A stretch of DNA of 64,000 nt from Ralstonia pickettii DTP0602 (lineage in GTDB: Bacteria > Pseudomonadota > Gammaproteobacteria > Burkholderiales > Burkholderiaceae): positions 806,001 through 870,000 of the forward strand of contig CP006668.1 of the NCBI GenBank assembly GCA_000471925.1. Direction: 5' to 3'. This document shows, piece after piece, positions 42,224-51,240 of the stretch. Position 1 is the stretch's first letter, and every line of letters begins with the position of its first letter. The notes under the pieces were generated by a model. That model saw only the letters and a list, made by a program, of their open reading frames with translations. It ran no database searches and was not told where the DNA came from. The position numbers and the translations under genes are program-made.

Positions 42224-43051
42224 ATGACGACCTTCCTCTATGGCGCCAATGTCCATGCCAATGGCATTCGCCAGCACTACCTGCGCTATGGCCGCAGCGA
42301 CGGCGAACGGGCCGGGCGCGATCCCGTCATCATCGTCCCGGGCATCACCAGCCCGGCTATCACCTGGGGCTTTGTCGGCGAGCGCTTCGGCGCCTCGTTC
42401 GATACCTACATCCTGGACGTACGCGGCCGCGGCCTGTCGTCCGCCGGGGCGGAGCTGGACTACGGCCTCGATGCCCAGGCCCGCGACGTGGTGGCCTTTG
42501 CCGAGGCGCTGGGCCTGCGCCGCTACAGTGTGGTCGGCCATTCGATGGGCGCCCGCATCGGCGTGCGCGCCGCGGCGGGGCAGCCCGAAGGCCTGGCGCG
42601 GCTGGTGATGGTCGATCCTCCGGTGTCCGGACCCGGGCGCCGTCCGTATCCCGCGCAATTGCCCTGGTACGTCGATTCCATCCGCTTGTCGCAGCACGGC
42701 ACGGACCTGGAAGGCATGCGCCGCTTCTGCCCGACCTGGACCGACGAGCAACTGCGCCTGCGCGCCGAATGGCTGCATACCTGCAATGAGGATGCTGTCG
42801 TGCGCAGTTTCGAGGACTTCCATCGCGACGACATCCATGCGGACCTGCCAAAGGTCACGGTGCCGGCGCTGCTGATGACCGCCGGGCGTGGCGATGTGGT
42901 GCGCGCGGAAGACGTGGCAGAGATCCGCACGCTGCTGCCCGGCGTGCTGGTCAGCCACGTGGCCGGCGCCGGCCACATGATCCCGTGGGATGACGAAGCG
43001 GGCTTCTACGCGGCGCTGGGGGACTTCCTCGGCGCGACGCTGACGCGATAA
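42224..43051 (+). CDS. picE: N-formylmaleamate deformylase (alpha/beta hydrolase)
   Basis: 275 residues. The nucleophile elbow GHSMG places Ser107, with D131 (VMVDPP) and H251 (GAGHMIP) completing the triad. The spacing matches NicD of Pseudomonas putida exactly (S101/D125/H245 offset by 6, from memory). It hydrolyses N-formylmaleamate to maleamate and formate in the cytoplasm. It sits between the maleate isomerase and the 2,5-dihydroxypyridine dioxygenase. The nicotinate-pathway equivalent is nicD. Confidence 0.88.
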   Translation: MTTFLYGANVHANGIRQHYLRYGRSDGERAGRDPVIIVPGITSPAITWGFVGERFGASFDTYILDVRGRGLSSAGAELDYGLDAQARDVVAFAEALGLRRYSVVGHSMGARIGVRAAAGQPEGLARLVMVDPPVSGPGRRPYPAQLPWYVDSIRLSQHGTDLEGMRRFCPTWTDEQLRLRAEWLHTCNEDAVVRSFEDFHRDDIHADLPKVTVPALLMTAGRGDVVRAEDVAEIRTLLPGVLVSHVAGAGHMIPWDDEAGFYAALGDFLGATLTR

Positions 43052-43067
43052 CGAACCAGGAGCCGAA

Positions 43068-44123
43068 ATGCCGGTAAGTGACCACCAGATGATCGAGGCC
43101 TGGCGCAAGGTGCTGAAGCTGTCACGGCTCGAGCCAGGACAGACCGTCACCATCCTGACCAGCGCCGCCACCCACCCGCAGACGCTGTCCACCGCGCTGA
43201 TCGCGACCCAGGCGATGGGCGCCATCGTCAACCGGCTCGACCTGCCGCCGGTCAATGGCGAGAAGGCGCTGAGCCGCGACGCGCTGGCCTACCTGGGCAC
43301 GACTCCGCTCACGGGCAACCGTGCAGCGATTGCCGCGCTCAGGGAAAGCGACCTGGTGCTTGACCTGATGACGCTGCTGTTCTCACCGGAGCAGCACGGC
43401 ATCCTGAAGGGCGGCACGAAGATCCTGCTCGCCGTCGAGCCACCCGAGGTGCTGGCGCGCATGGTGCCGTGCGAGGCCGACCGCGAGCGCGTCAAGGCCG
43501 CCGCCGGGCGGCTGGCGGCCGCGAAGGAAATGCACGTGGTGTCGCCGGCCGGCACCGACCTGCGCTGCCCGCTGGGCGAGTTCCCCGCTATCAGCGAGTA
43601 CGGCTTTGTCGACGAGCCCGGCCGCTGGGACCACTGGCCGAGCGGCTTCGCGCTGACCTGGCCGAACGAAGGCGCGGCCAGCGGCACCATCGTGCTGGAC
43701 CGCGGCGACATCCTGCTGCCGCAGAAGACCTACGTCACCGAGCCGGTCAGGCTGACGGTGGAGGAGGGCTTTGCCACGCGCATCGAAGGCGGCCTGCATG
43801 CCGAGCTGCTGAGCGAGTACATGGCCTCGTTCAACGATCCCGAAGCCTATGCCATCTCGCATATCGGCTGGGGATTGCAGCCGCGCGCGCACTGGTCGAC
43901 GCTCGGGCTGTACGACCGCGAAGCCACCATCGGCATGGATGCGCGCGCCTTCGAAGGCAACTTCCTGTTCTCGCTGGGTCCCAACAACGAAGCGGGCGGC
44001 AGCCGCACCACGGCCTGCCATATCGATATTCCCGTGCGCCACTGCACTGTGCGCCTTGACGGCGTGGACGTGGTGACCCGCGGCAAAGTCACCGACGGCT
44101 TCTGTTACCCGGAGGAAAAGTAG
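43068..44123 (+). CDS. picD: 2,5-dihydroxypyridine 5,6-dioxygenase
   Basis: 351 residues, the length of NicX (350), with the M29-aminopeptidase-like fold of this extradiol-type enzyme. H265 (ISHIGWG), H318 and D320 (ACHID) occupy the positions I recall for the Fe(II) ligands of NicX; E177 and H189 are also present. It opens 2,5-dihydroxypyridine to N-formylmaleamate using O2. CAGGAGCCGAA precedes the ATG. The neighbours supply the next three steps. The nicotinate-pathway equivalent is nicX. Confidence 0.9.
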   Translation: MPVSDHQMIEAWRKVLKLSRLEPGQTVTILTSAATHPQTLSTALIATQAMGAIVNRLDLPPVNGEKALSRDALAYLGTTPLTGNRAAIAALRESDLVLDLMTLLFSPEQHGILKGGTKILLAVEPPEVLARMVPCEADRERVKAAAGRLAAAKEMHVVSPAGTDLRCPLGEFPAISEYGFVDEPGRWDHWPSGFALTWPNEGAASGTIVLDRGDILLPQKTYVTEPVRLTVEEGFATRIEGGLHAELLSEYMASFNDPEAYAISHIGWGLQPRAHWSTLGLYDREATIGMDARAFEGNFLFSLGPNNEAGGSRTTACHIDIPVRHCTVRLDGVDVVTRGKVTDGFCYPEEK

Positions 44124-44125
44124 CC

Positions 44126-44752
44126 ATGCACAAGGAGATCGGCGCATACCAGCGCCAGGGCTTCGGCAGCGAGCTGGAGCTGGACGGCCCGTTCGGGCTG
44201 CTGGTGGTGGATTTCGTCAACGGCTTTGCCGACCCGGACGTGTTCGGCGGCGGCAATATCCGCGAGGCCATCGCCAATACCGTGCCGCTGCTGGCGGTGG
44301 CGCGGCGCGAGGGCTGGGCCATCGCGCACAGCCGCATCGTCTTTGCGGACGATGGGTCGGATCACAACATCTTCTCCATGAAGGTGCCGAAGATGCTGTC
44401 GCTGAAGGAGCGCGCGCATAACAGCGTCATCGTCGAAGAACTGGCGCCGCAGGCGGGCGAACTGATGGTGCGCAAGACCGTGCCGTCGGCGTTCTTTGGC
44501 ACGTCGCTGGCGGCGTGGCTCACGCAGCGCGGCGTGCGCACGCTGGCGGTGGCCGGTGCCGTGACCAGCGGCTGCGTGCGCGCCAGCGTGGTCGATGCCA
44601 TGCAGTACGGCTTCCGGCCGCTGGTGTTGTCCGATTGCGTGGGCGACCGCGCAATCGGCCCGCATGAAGCGAACCTGTTCGACATGGCGCAGAAGTACGC
44701 AACGGTCACCACGCGTGCTGAAGGGCTGGCTGCCATCGGGGTGGGCGCATGA
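44126..44752 (+). CDS. picF: Maleamate amidohydrolase (isochorismatase-like)
   Basis: 208 residues of the cysteine-hydrolase superfamily with the triad D29 (VVDFVNGF), K117 (VRKTVPSAF) and C150 (TSGCVRAS). It hydrolyses maleamate to maleate and ammonia. The start is 2 bp after the picD stop (GGAGGAAAAGTAGCC upstream). Last gene of the picCGEDF set. The nicotinate-pathway equivalent is nicF. Confidence 0.9.
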   Translation: MHKEIGAYQRQGFGSELELDGPFGLLVVDFVNGFADPDVFGGGNIREAIANTVPLLAVARREGWAIAHSRIVFADDGSDHNIFSMKVPKMLSLKERAHNSVIVEELAPQAGELMVRKTVPSAFFGTSLAAWLTQRGVRTLAVAGAVTSGCVRASVVDAMQYGFRPLVLSDCVGDRAIGPHEANLFDMAQKYATVTTRAEGLAAIGVGA

Positions 44753-44794
44753 GCGCCGGCCACCGTGGCCAGCAAGGATGCGGTAAAGCCACAA

Positions 44795-44841
44795 TTGACA
44801 ACCTCTTGCGCAGTTTCATAGCATTTTGGTCAGTATGCTGA
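44795..44841 (+). promoter_or_regulatory. Promoter and PicR-type operator of the molybdenum hydroxylase operon
   Basis: TTGACA (44795-44800), 18-bp spacer, TAGCAT (44819-44824). TCAGTATGCTGA (44830-44841) lies over the predicted start site, 34 bp before the large-subunit ATG. A bound repressor would block initiation of the first catabolic step. Confidence 0.7.
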
Positions 44842-44875
44842 GTAACCAGGCGGAATCATCGGGACGGACAGGACA

Positions 44876-47272
44876 ATGACATCGTCGACGGAACCGGATC
44901 ATCCGGACGCAGTGCGCGGCCAGGGCGTAGGCGCTCGCGTGGCACGCAAGGAGGACGCCAGGCACCTGCATGGCAAGGGACGCTTCGTGGCGGATATCGC
45001 CATGCCGGACCTGCAGGAGGTGGCGTTCCTGCGCAGCCCGGTGGCGCATGCCCGGCTGTTGTCGGTGACCAAGCCCGCACGCCACGCGGCGGCGGTGATC
45101 GTGCGCGAAGACATGGCGGCCGCCAGCGATATCGTCGCCGACTCGGCGTTCCCCTCCTATCAGCCATCCGCACAGCCGCCGCTGGCCAGCGGCAAGGTGC
45201 GCTTCGTCGGCGAGCCGGTGGCGATGGCGTTCGCCCCGACCCGCGCCGAGGCGGAAGACATCGCCGAGCAGGTCGCGGTCGAGTTCGACGAGCTCACCGC
45301 ACTGACCGACGTGACGCAGGCGCGCCAGCTGTCGGAGGAGGTGCGTGTGCACGATCACTGGCGCGACAACACCTTCCTGACGCTGAACGCCGACAAGAAT
45401 TTCGAGGCGCGCCGGCACGAGGCCTCGGTCGTGGTCCGGCGCAGCATCGACCTGGCCCGCCAGTGCATGGTGCCGATGGAAGGCAAGGCGGTGCTCGCCT
45501 ACTGGGACCACCAGTTCGACCAGCTGGTGGTGTACAGCGCCACGCAGGTGCCGCATATGATCCGCACCATCCTGGGCCACTGCCTGGGGCTAGAGCAGGA
45601 GCGCGTGCGCGTGATCTCGCCCGACGTGGGCGGCGCTTTCGGCTACAAGTGCGTGCTGCAGCAGGAAGAGCTGTGCATCGCCTGGCTCGCCATGACCTAC
45701 AAGCGGCCGTTCCGCTTTATCGAGGACCGGCGCGAGCACCTGACCGCCGGCGCCAATTCGCGCGAGCACCACTACGACCTGACCGCCTACGCCGATGCCC
45801 GCGGCCGCCTGCTGGCGCTGGACGCAAAGATCGTGATCGACGGTGGCGCCTATTCGGTATGGCCGTTCACCATCGGGCTGGAGCCGGGGCAGGCGATCGG
45901 CAACCTGCCCGGGCCCTATGCCTTTGACGGCTATCGCTGCGAGACCACGTGCGTAGCCACCAACAAGCCGGGCTTCGTACCGTATCGCGGCGTGGCGCGC
46001 ACCGGCGTCTGCTTTGCGATGGAACTGATGATCGACGCCATCGCGCGCGAGGTGCAGCGCGAGCCATGGGAAGTGCGCTGCGAGAACCTGGTGCCGCCCG
46101 AGGCCATGCCCTACGTCAACGTCAGCAACAAGCACTTCGACGGTGGCGACTATCCGGCCAGCGTGCGCAAGGCCATGGAAATGATCGGCCTGCCCGAAAT
46201 CCGCGCGCGCCAGCGGGCGGGGCCGCAGGGCAGCCGCTATGTCGGCGTGGGCTTTGGCACCTACACGGAGCAGTCGGCGCACGGCACCTCGGTGTTCGCG
46301 GCCTGGGGCACGCCGGTGATCCCGGGCTACGATTCGGCCACGGTGCGCATCACGCCGGATGGCGGGCTGGAGGTGCGTGTCGGCGTGCATTCGCACGGGC
46401 AGGGCATGGAGACCACGTTCGCGCAGATTGCGCACGAGATCCTGGGCATCGATATCGGGCGGATCAAGCTGGTGCATGGCGATACCGGGCTGACGCCGTT
46501 CTCGACCGGCACCTATGCCTCGCGCTCGCTGGTGATGTCGGGCGGCGCGGTGTCGCGCGCCTGCAAGGCACTGCTGCCGCGCCTGCAGAAGATCGGCGCG
46601 CATATGCTGGGGCAGCCGGTGGAGGCGGTCGCCTTCGCAGCGGGCACTGTCCGGGCCGGCGATGCCGGCGGCGTCGATATCGTCCGCATTGCCAACGCGT
46701 GGTACATCAATCCACACCTGCTGCCGCCTGACGTCGACGCGCAGGGTCTGGAGGTCACCATGGGCTTCAAGCCGGCGGTCGATACCGGCAGCTTTACCTA
46801 CGCCACGCATGCCGTCGCGGTGGAGGTCGATGTCGACTCGGGCCATGTCGAGATCCTCGACTACGTGGTGGTCGAGGACTGCGGCACCATGATCAACCCG
46901 ATGGTGGTCGAAGGCCAGACCTACGGCGGGGTCGCGCAGGGCATCGGCACCGCGATGTTCGAAGAGATGCGCTACGACGGCAACGGCCAGCCGCTGGCGT
47001 CGACGCTGGCGGACTACATGCTGCCCGGGCCGACCGAGATCCCGGCGATTCGCATCCATCATTTCGAGACGCCGTCGCCGCATACCGAGTTCGGCGCCAA
47101 GGGCATGGGCGAGGGTGGGGCCATCGCGCCGCCCGCGGCCATCTTCAACGCGGTGAACGACGCCTTGCGCGGCTTCGGCGTCGAACTGAAGGAAACGCCG
47201 CTGACGCCAAGAAAGATCCTTGAAGCGCTGGATGCGGCAGAAGCCGGCGCGCAAAACATGAAGGCAGCCTGA
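44876..47272 (+). CDS. Xanthine-dehydrogenase-family molybdopterin subunit, probable picolinate 6-hydroxylase large subunit
   Basis: 798 residues, CoxL/XdhB-type. Typical motifs: GRFVADIAMPDLQEVAFLRSPVAHA at the N-terminus, SATQVPHMIRTILGHCLGLEQERVRVISPDVGGAFGYK, EDRREHLTAGANSREH, VPYRGVARTGVCFAMELMID and the C-terminal GAKGMGEGGAIAPPAA, which places the catalytic Glu. It holds the molybdenum-cytosine dinucleotide site and would insert oxygen from water at C6 of picolinate. Followed within 3 bp by the FAD subunit gene. In the A. faecalis pic cluster this step is PicA; I leave the subunit symbol open. Confidence 0.85.
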   Translation: MTSSTEPDHPDAVRGQGVGARVARKEDARHLHGKGRFVADIAMPDLQEVAFLRSPVAHARLLSVTKPARHAAAVIVREDMAAASDIVADSAFPSYQPSAQPPLASGKVRFVGEPVAMAFAPTRAEAEDIAEQVAVEFDELTALTDVTQARQLSEEVRVHDHWRDNTFLTLNADKNFEARRHEASVVVRRSIDLARQCMVPMEGKAVLAYWDHQFDQLVVYSATQVPHMIRTILGHCLGLEQERVRVISPDVGGAFGYKCVLQQEELCIAWLAMTYKRPFRFIEDRREHLTAGANSREHHYDLTAYADARGRLLALDAKIVIDGGAYSVWPFTIGLEPGQAIGNLPGPYAFDGYRCETTCVATNKPGFVPYRGVARTGVCFAMELMIDAIAREVQREPWEVRCENLVPPEAMPYVNVSNKHFDGGDYPASVRKAMEMIGLPEIRARQRAGPQGSRYVGVGFGTYTEQSAHGTSVFAAWGTPVIPGYDSATVRITPDGGLEVRVGVHSHGQGMETTFAQIAHEILGIDIGRIKLVHGDTGLTPFSTGTYASRSLVMSGGAVSRACKALLPRLQKIGAHMLGQPVEAVAFAAGTVRAGDAGGVDIVRIANAWYINPHLLPPDVDAQGLEVTMGFKPAVDTGSFTYATHAVAVEVDVDSGHVEILDYVVVEDCGTMINPMVVEGQTYGGVAQGIGTAMFEEMRYDGNGQPLASTLADYMLPGPTEIPAIRIHHFETPSPHTEFGAKGMGEGGAIAPPAAIFNAVNDALRGFGVELKETPLTPRKILEALDAAEAGAQNMKAA

Positions 47273-47275
47273 CCG

Positions 47276-48103
47276 ATGAAAGCCGTCGCCTTTTCCTATC
47301 ATGCGCCCGGCTCGCTGCCGGAGGCGCTGGCCCGCCTGGGCGCGGGCACCGATGTCGCCAAGACCATGGGCGGAGGCCAGTCGCTCGGCCCGATGCTGAA
47401 CCTGCGGCTGACCCGTCCCGACACGGTGGTTGATGTGTCCGGGCTGGCCGCGCTGCGCGAAGTCAGCGCAACGCCCGACGGCATTCGCATCGGCGCCTGC
47501 GTCACCCATGCACAGATCGAGGATGGTGTGTTCGCGCCGCTGCGCGGCACGATGCTGCAGGCCGTGGCCGGCGGCATCGCCTATCGCGCGATCCGCAACC
47601 GCGGCACTGTCGGCGGCAGCCTCGCCCATGCGGACCCTGCCGCGGACTGGGTGGTGGTGATGACGGCGCTGGGTGCGCGCATCGAGATCGCTTCGTCCTC
47701 CGGTGCCCGCCAGGCGCCCATGGAAGCCTTTATGGTCGGTGCCTACACCACCGTGCTGGCGGACGGCGAACTGATTGCGGCGGTGCACGTGCCGCCGGCC
47801 ACGGCGCACAGCCGATGGGGCTACCAGAAGCTATGCCGCAAGACTGGCGAGTTTGCCGAAGCCAGCTGCGCCGCGTACTTCGACGCCAGCCGCCGCTTTG
47901 CACGGATCGTGCTCGGCGCGCTGGACGGCGCGCCGGTGGTGCTGCCCGCGCTCACGCGCGCGGTCGCGGGGCAAGGTGCCGCGGCGCTCACGGCCAGCGC
48001 CGTGGACGAGGCCGTGGCGCAGGCGGCGCCGGGCAAGGACGCCATCGACCGCAAGCTTTACCGTACCGTCGTGATGCGCTGCGTCACGCAAATGCTGAAC
48101 TGA
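47276..48103 (+). CDS. Molybdenum hydroxylase FAD-binding (medium) subunit
   Basis: 275 residues of the CoxM/XdhC-like FAD family. FAD loops: TMGGGQSLGPMLNLRLTRPDTVVDVS (32-AGGQS-type) and TVGGSLAHADPAADW. It passes electrons from the [2Fe-2S] subunit to the external acceptor. Encoded between the large and small subunit genes. Confidence 0.9.
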   Translation: MKAVAFSYHAPGSLPEALARLGAGTDVAKTMGGGQSLGPMLNLRLTRPDTVVDVSGLAALREVSATPDGIRIGACVTHAQIEDGVFAPLRGTMLQAVAGGIAYRAIRNRGTVGGSLAHADPAADWVVVMTALGARIEIASSSGARQAPMEAFMVGAYTTVLADGELIAAVHVPPATAHSRWGYQKLCRKTGEFAEASCAAYFDASRRFARIVLGALDGAPVVLPALTRAVAGQGAAALTASAVDEAVAQAAPGKDAIDRKLYRTVVMRCVTQMLN

Positions 48104-48112
48104 GGAGCGCCC

Positions 48113-49282
48113 GTGCAGACCATCGAATTCACCGTCAACGGCCGCCAGGTTTCCGGCGCGTGCGCGGACCGCACGCACCTGGGCGACTTCCTGCGCGACA
48201 CGCACCGCCTGACCGGCACCCACCTCGGCTGCGAGCATGGCGTGTGCGGCGCCTGCACCGTGCTGCTCGACGACAAGCCGGTGCGCTCGTGCATCACCTT
48301 CGCGGCGGCCTGCCAGGGCGCCGACATCGTCACCGTCGAAGGCTACCAGGACGATGGCGTGATGGCCGACCTGCGCGCGGCGTTCAACCAGCACCACGCG
48401 CTGCAGTGCGGCTTCTGCACGCCGGGCATGCTGGCGACCGCGCGCGATATCGTGCTGCGCCTGCCTGACGCCGATGACGCCACCATCCGCCACGAGCTGT
48501 CAGGCAACCTGTGCCGCTGCACCGGCTATATGGGGATCGTCGCTGCCATCCGCGCGGTACTGGACGCGCGCCGCGACGCAGCAGGCGTGATTGCGCGGCA
48601 CGCCGCGGGCGCGGCGCCGGCCGAAGCGCCGTTCACCAGTTTTGCCGTTGCCGACGAAGCGCTCGGCACGCTGCCGCACCTGACCGCAAGCACCGGCGCA
48701 GAGGCGGAACGGTCAGCCGACCGCAAAGGCTGGTCGCGCATCGAAGGCAGCTTCACCGTCCCCTACGCGCTCGACGCTGTATGGGCCTTCATGGCCGACC
48801 TGCCGGCCGTGGCGGGCTGCCTGCCGGGCGCGGTACTGACCGAAGTGGCGGGGGAAAAGGTCAAGGGTCATATCGCCATCAAGTTCGGCCCCATGTCGGC
48901 GAAGTTCGAGGGCGCCGCACGCCTGCAGCGCGATGACGCACTCAAGCGCGGCGTGCTGAAGGGCGCGGGCCAGGACTCGCTCAGCAATTCCAAGGCCGCG
49001 GGCGATATCGCCTACCAGCTGAAGGCGCTCTCCGCGCACGAGACCGAAGTCGCGGTCGACCTGCAGTATTCGCTGCAAGGGCCGCTGGCGCAGTTCTCGC
49101 GATCGGGGCTGGTGCGCGATTTCGTGCGGCGCATGATTGCCGATTTCGGCAAGTCGGTGGCGCGCCGGATGGACCCGACGCTGAGCGATGCCGAGCGCAA
49201 CCAGGCGGTACGCCTCAATCCCGTGGCGATGTTCTTCGGCGTGCTGTGGGAGCGGGTCAAACGGTGGTTCGGCGCCCGCTGA
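48113..49282 (+). CDS. Molybdenum hydroxylase [2Fe-2S] subunit fused to a CoxG-like (SRPBCC) domain
   Basis: 389 residues, against about 160 for a normal small subunit. Residues 1-160 hold both clusters: [21 protein letters not shown] (plant-ferredoxin type) and CGFCTPGML...[14 protein letters not shown] linker follows, then at about 200-350 a CoxG domain ([39 protein letters not shown]...[12 protein letters not shown]) and an amphipathic C-terminus. In CO dehydrogenase, CoxG helps attach the enzyme to the membrane, so the fusion may tether this hydroxylase near a respiratory acceptor. GTG start with TGAGGAGCGCCC upstream. Confidence 0.88.
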   Translation: MQTIEFTVNGRQVSGACADRTHLGDFLRDTHRLTGTHLGCEHGVCGACTVLLDDKPVRSCITFAAACQGADIVTVEGYQDDGVMADLRAAFNQHHALQCGFCTPGMLATARDIVLRLPDADDATIRHELSGNLCRCTGYMGIVAAIRAVLDARRDAAGVIARHAAGAAPAEAPFTSFAVADEALGTLPHLTASTGAEAERSADRKGWSRIEGSFTVPYALDAVWAFMADLPAVAGCLPGAVLTEVAGEKVKGHIAIKFGPMSAKFEGAARLQRDDALKRGVLKGAGQDSLSNSKAAGDIAYQLKALSAHETEVAVDLQYSLQGPLAQFSRSGLVRDFVRRMIADFGKSVARRMDPTLSDAERNQAVRLNPVAMFFGVLWERVKRWFGAR

Positions 49283-49317
49283 ACACGCCCGCCGGGCTGT
49301 CGCAACCCTTGCCCGCG

Positions 49318-49923
49318 TCAGCCCGGATGCACTACAACCAGTAGTGCGGTGGCAGTGGTCTTGCCGCCATTGGAGATCGCATGTGCGACATCGGCCGCAT
49401 AGCGCGCCGTCTCGCCGTGCCGCAGCTTCTTCTCGTTGGCGCCGGCGCGCACCGTTACCGACCCGCTCAGCACCGACAGGTGTTCCTGCGTGCCGGCCTC
49501 ATGGGGCTCGGAGGCCAGCACGCCGCCGGCCTGGATGGTCAGCTCATACCACTCGAAGCGCCCGGCCAGGTCGATCGGGCCGAGGATGCGCAGGTCGCAG
49601 CGGGTATCGGGACTTTTCAGCGAGGGCGTGGCGTGGGGCTGGACCACGGTGATGCCGCCGCCGGGCCGCTCGGCCGCGCCGCCCGCGAGGAAATCCGTCA
49701 GGCTCACGCCCAGCGCATTGGCCAGGCGCCACAGCACGGCCACGGTCGGGTTGGCGAGGTTGCGTTCGATCTGCGACAGCATCGACTTGGACACCCCGGC
49801 GCGGCGCGACAGTTCGTCGAGCGACAGGCGCTGCTGCTGCCGCAGTGCCTGCAGCGCCAGGCCGACGGCGGGAGGGCCTTCGGGCTGCTGGGGTGGCGAG
49901 CTCTGGACAAGGGCTTGCGTCAT
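49318..49923 (-). CDS. XRE-family regulator with cupin sensor domain
   Basis: 201 residues. Helix-turn-helix at about 22-77 (LQALRQQQRLSLDELSRRAGVSKSMLSQIERNLANPTVAVLWRLANALGVSL) and a C-terminal cupin barrel (about 125-200, EHLSVLSGSVTVRAG...YAADVAHAISN). It is divergent from kbl with palindromic sites in the 114-bp gap. It is a likely regulator of the threonine genes, perhaps sensing an amino acid; less likely a member of the neighbouring catabolic island, because no TCAG-N4-CTGA site is nearby. Confidence 0.87.
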   Translation of the reverse strand: MTQALVQSSPPQQPEGPPAVGLALQALRQQQRLSLDELSRRAGVSKSMLSQIERNLANPTVAVLWRLANALGVSLTDFLAGGAAERPGGGITVVQPHATPSLKSPDTRCDLRILGPIDLAGRFEWYELTIQAGGVLASEPHEAGTQEHLSVLSGSVTVRAGANEKKLRHGETARYAADVAHAISNGGKTTATALLVVVHPG

Positions 49924-49950
49924 GGTTGGATGTTCGTTATATTGCGCAAA

Positions 49951-49989
49951 ACGTTCGATATACAGAACGTGTTCGATTTATCGATCGAA
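49951..49989. promoter_or_regulatory. Twin palindromes between the XRE regulator and kbl
   Basis: ACGTTC-N8-GAACGT (49951-49970) and TTCGAT-N6-ATCGAA (49972-49989). TTCGAT recurs 18 bp apart (49954 and 49972). Probable operator of the XRE-cupin protein, from symmetry and position. Confidence 0.6.
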
Positions 49990-50037
49990 TCGTAGCATAT
50001 CGCCTGCACGCCATTGCCCACCAACGGGAGCCAAGCC

Positions 50038-51240
50038 ATGTCGAATGCCGAGGCATTCTATGCATCCATCCGCACCGAACTCGACGCCATCCGCGAGGCG
50101 GGACTGTTCAAGCAGGAGCGCGTGATCGCCACGCCGCAGGGCGCCCGGGTGCGCACTGCCGACGGCCGCGAGGTCATCAACTTGTGCGCCAACAACTACC
50201 TGGGCCTGTCGTCCCACCCGCAGGTGATCGAGGCCGCGCACGAGGCGCTGCGCACGCATGGCTACGGCCTGAGCTCGGTGCGCTTTATCTGCGGCACGCA
50301 GGACCTGCACAAGACGCTGGAGCGGCGGCTGTCGGCCTTCCTCGGCACCGAGGACACCATCCTCTACGGCTCGGCCTTCGATGCCAACGGCGGTTTGTTC
50401 GAGACGCTGCTGGGCGCGGACGACGCGATCATCAGCGACGCACTCAACCATGCCTCGATCATCGACGGCATTCGCCTGAGCAAGGCACGACGCTACCGCT
50501 ACCAGCATAACGACCTGGACGACCTGCGCGTGCAGCTGGCGCAGGCGCAGGCGGACGGCGCACGCTTCACGCTGGTCTTTACCGACGGCGCGTTCTCGAT
50601 GGACGGCACCATTGCCCGGCTCGACGAGATGCGCGCGATCTGCGATGAATACGGCGCGCTGCTCGGCATCGACGAATGCCATGCGACGGGCTTCCTCGGC
50701 GCGCGCGGGCGCGGCACGCATGAGCTGCGTGGCGTGTTCGGCAAGATCGACATCATCACCGGCACGTTGGGCAAGGCGCTCGGCGGCGCCTCCGGCGGCT
50801 TCACCAGCGCGCGCACGGAAGTGGTGGCGCTGCTGCGCCAGCGCTCGCGGCCCTACCTGTTCTCCAATACGGTGGCGCCGGCCATCGTGGGCGCATCGAT
50901 CGCGGTGCTCGATATCCTGGAAGGCAGCACCGAGCTGCGCGACCGGCTCGAGCGCAACACGGCGTTCTTCCGCGCCGGGCTCGGCAAGCTGGGCTTCGAC
51001 GTCAAGGCGGGCGACCATCCCATCATCCCGATCATGGTCTACGACGCCGACAAGGCGCAGCAGCTCGCGCAACGTCTGCTGGAACTCGGCGTGTACGTGG
51101 TGGGCTTCTTCTATCCTGTGGTGCCAAAAGGCCAGGCCCGCATCCGCGTGCAGATGAGCGCGCTGCATGACGAAGCCGCGCTGCAAGCCGCGCTCGACGC
51201 CTTCGGCCAGGCTGGCCGCGAACTGGGGCTGATTCGATGA
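50038..51240 (+). CDS. kbl: 2-amino-3-ketobutyrate CoA ligase (glycine C-acetyltransferase)
   Basis: 400 residues (E. coli Kbl 398). A PLP alpha-oxoamine synthase with conserved [38 protein letters not shown] and the PLP-lysine segment [14 protein letters not shown]. It cleaves 2-amino-3-ketobutyrate with CoA to glycine and acetyl-CoA. ATG 50038 follows ACGGGAGCCAAGCC; an upstream in-frame start at 50014 lacks this. It overlaps tdh by 4 bp. Confidence 0.95.
   Translation: MSNAEAFYASIRTELDAIREAGLFKQERVIATPQGARVRTADGREVINLCANNYLGLSSHPQVIEAAHEALRTHGYGLSSVRFICGTQDLHKTLERRLSAFLGTEDTILYGSAFDANGGLFETLLGADDAIISDALNHASIIDGIRLSKARRYRYQHNDLDDLRVQLAQAQADGARFTLVFTDGAFSMDGTIARLDEMRAICDEYGALLGIDECHATGFLGARGRGTHELRGVFGKIDIITGTLGKALGGASGGFTSARTEVVALLRQRSRPYLFSNTVAPAIVGASIAVLDILEGSTELRDRLERNTAFFRAGLGKLGFDVKAGDHPIIPIMVYDADKAQQLAQRLLELGVYVVGFFYPVVPKGQARIRVQMSALHDEAALQAALDAFGQAGRELGLIR

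Noticed and set aside
44875..47809. Large minus-strand frame over the molybdenum hydroxylase genes
   Set aside because: Its translation is His/Arg/Ala-rich noise; the plus strand encodes a well-conserved CoxL-type protein and its partner.
29478..49282. Nicotinate (nic) rather than picolinate pathway
   Set aside because: NicD/X/F/E-type enzymes are shared by both pathways, but there is no NicC flavin monooxygenase and no cytochrome-bearing NicB. The decarboxylase and Rieske system fit picolinate better.
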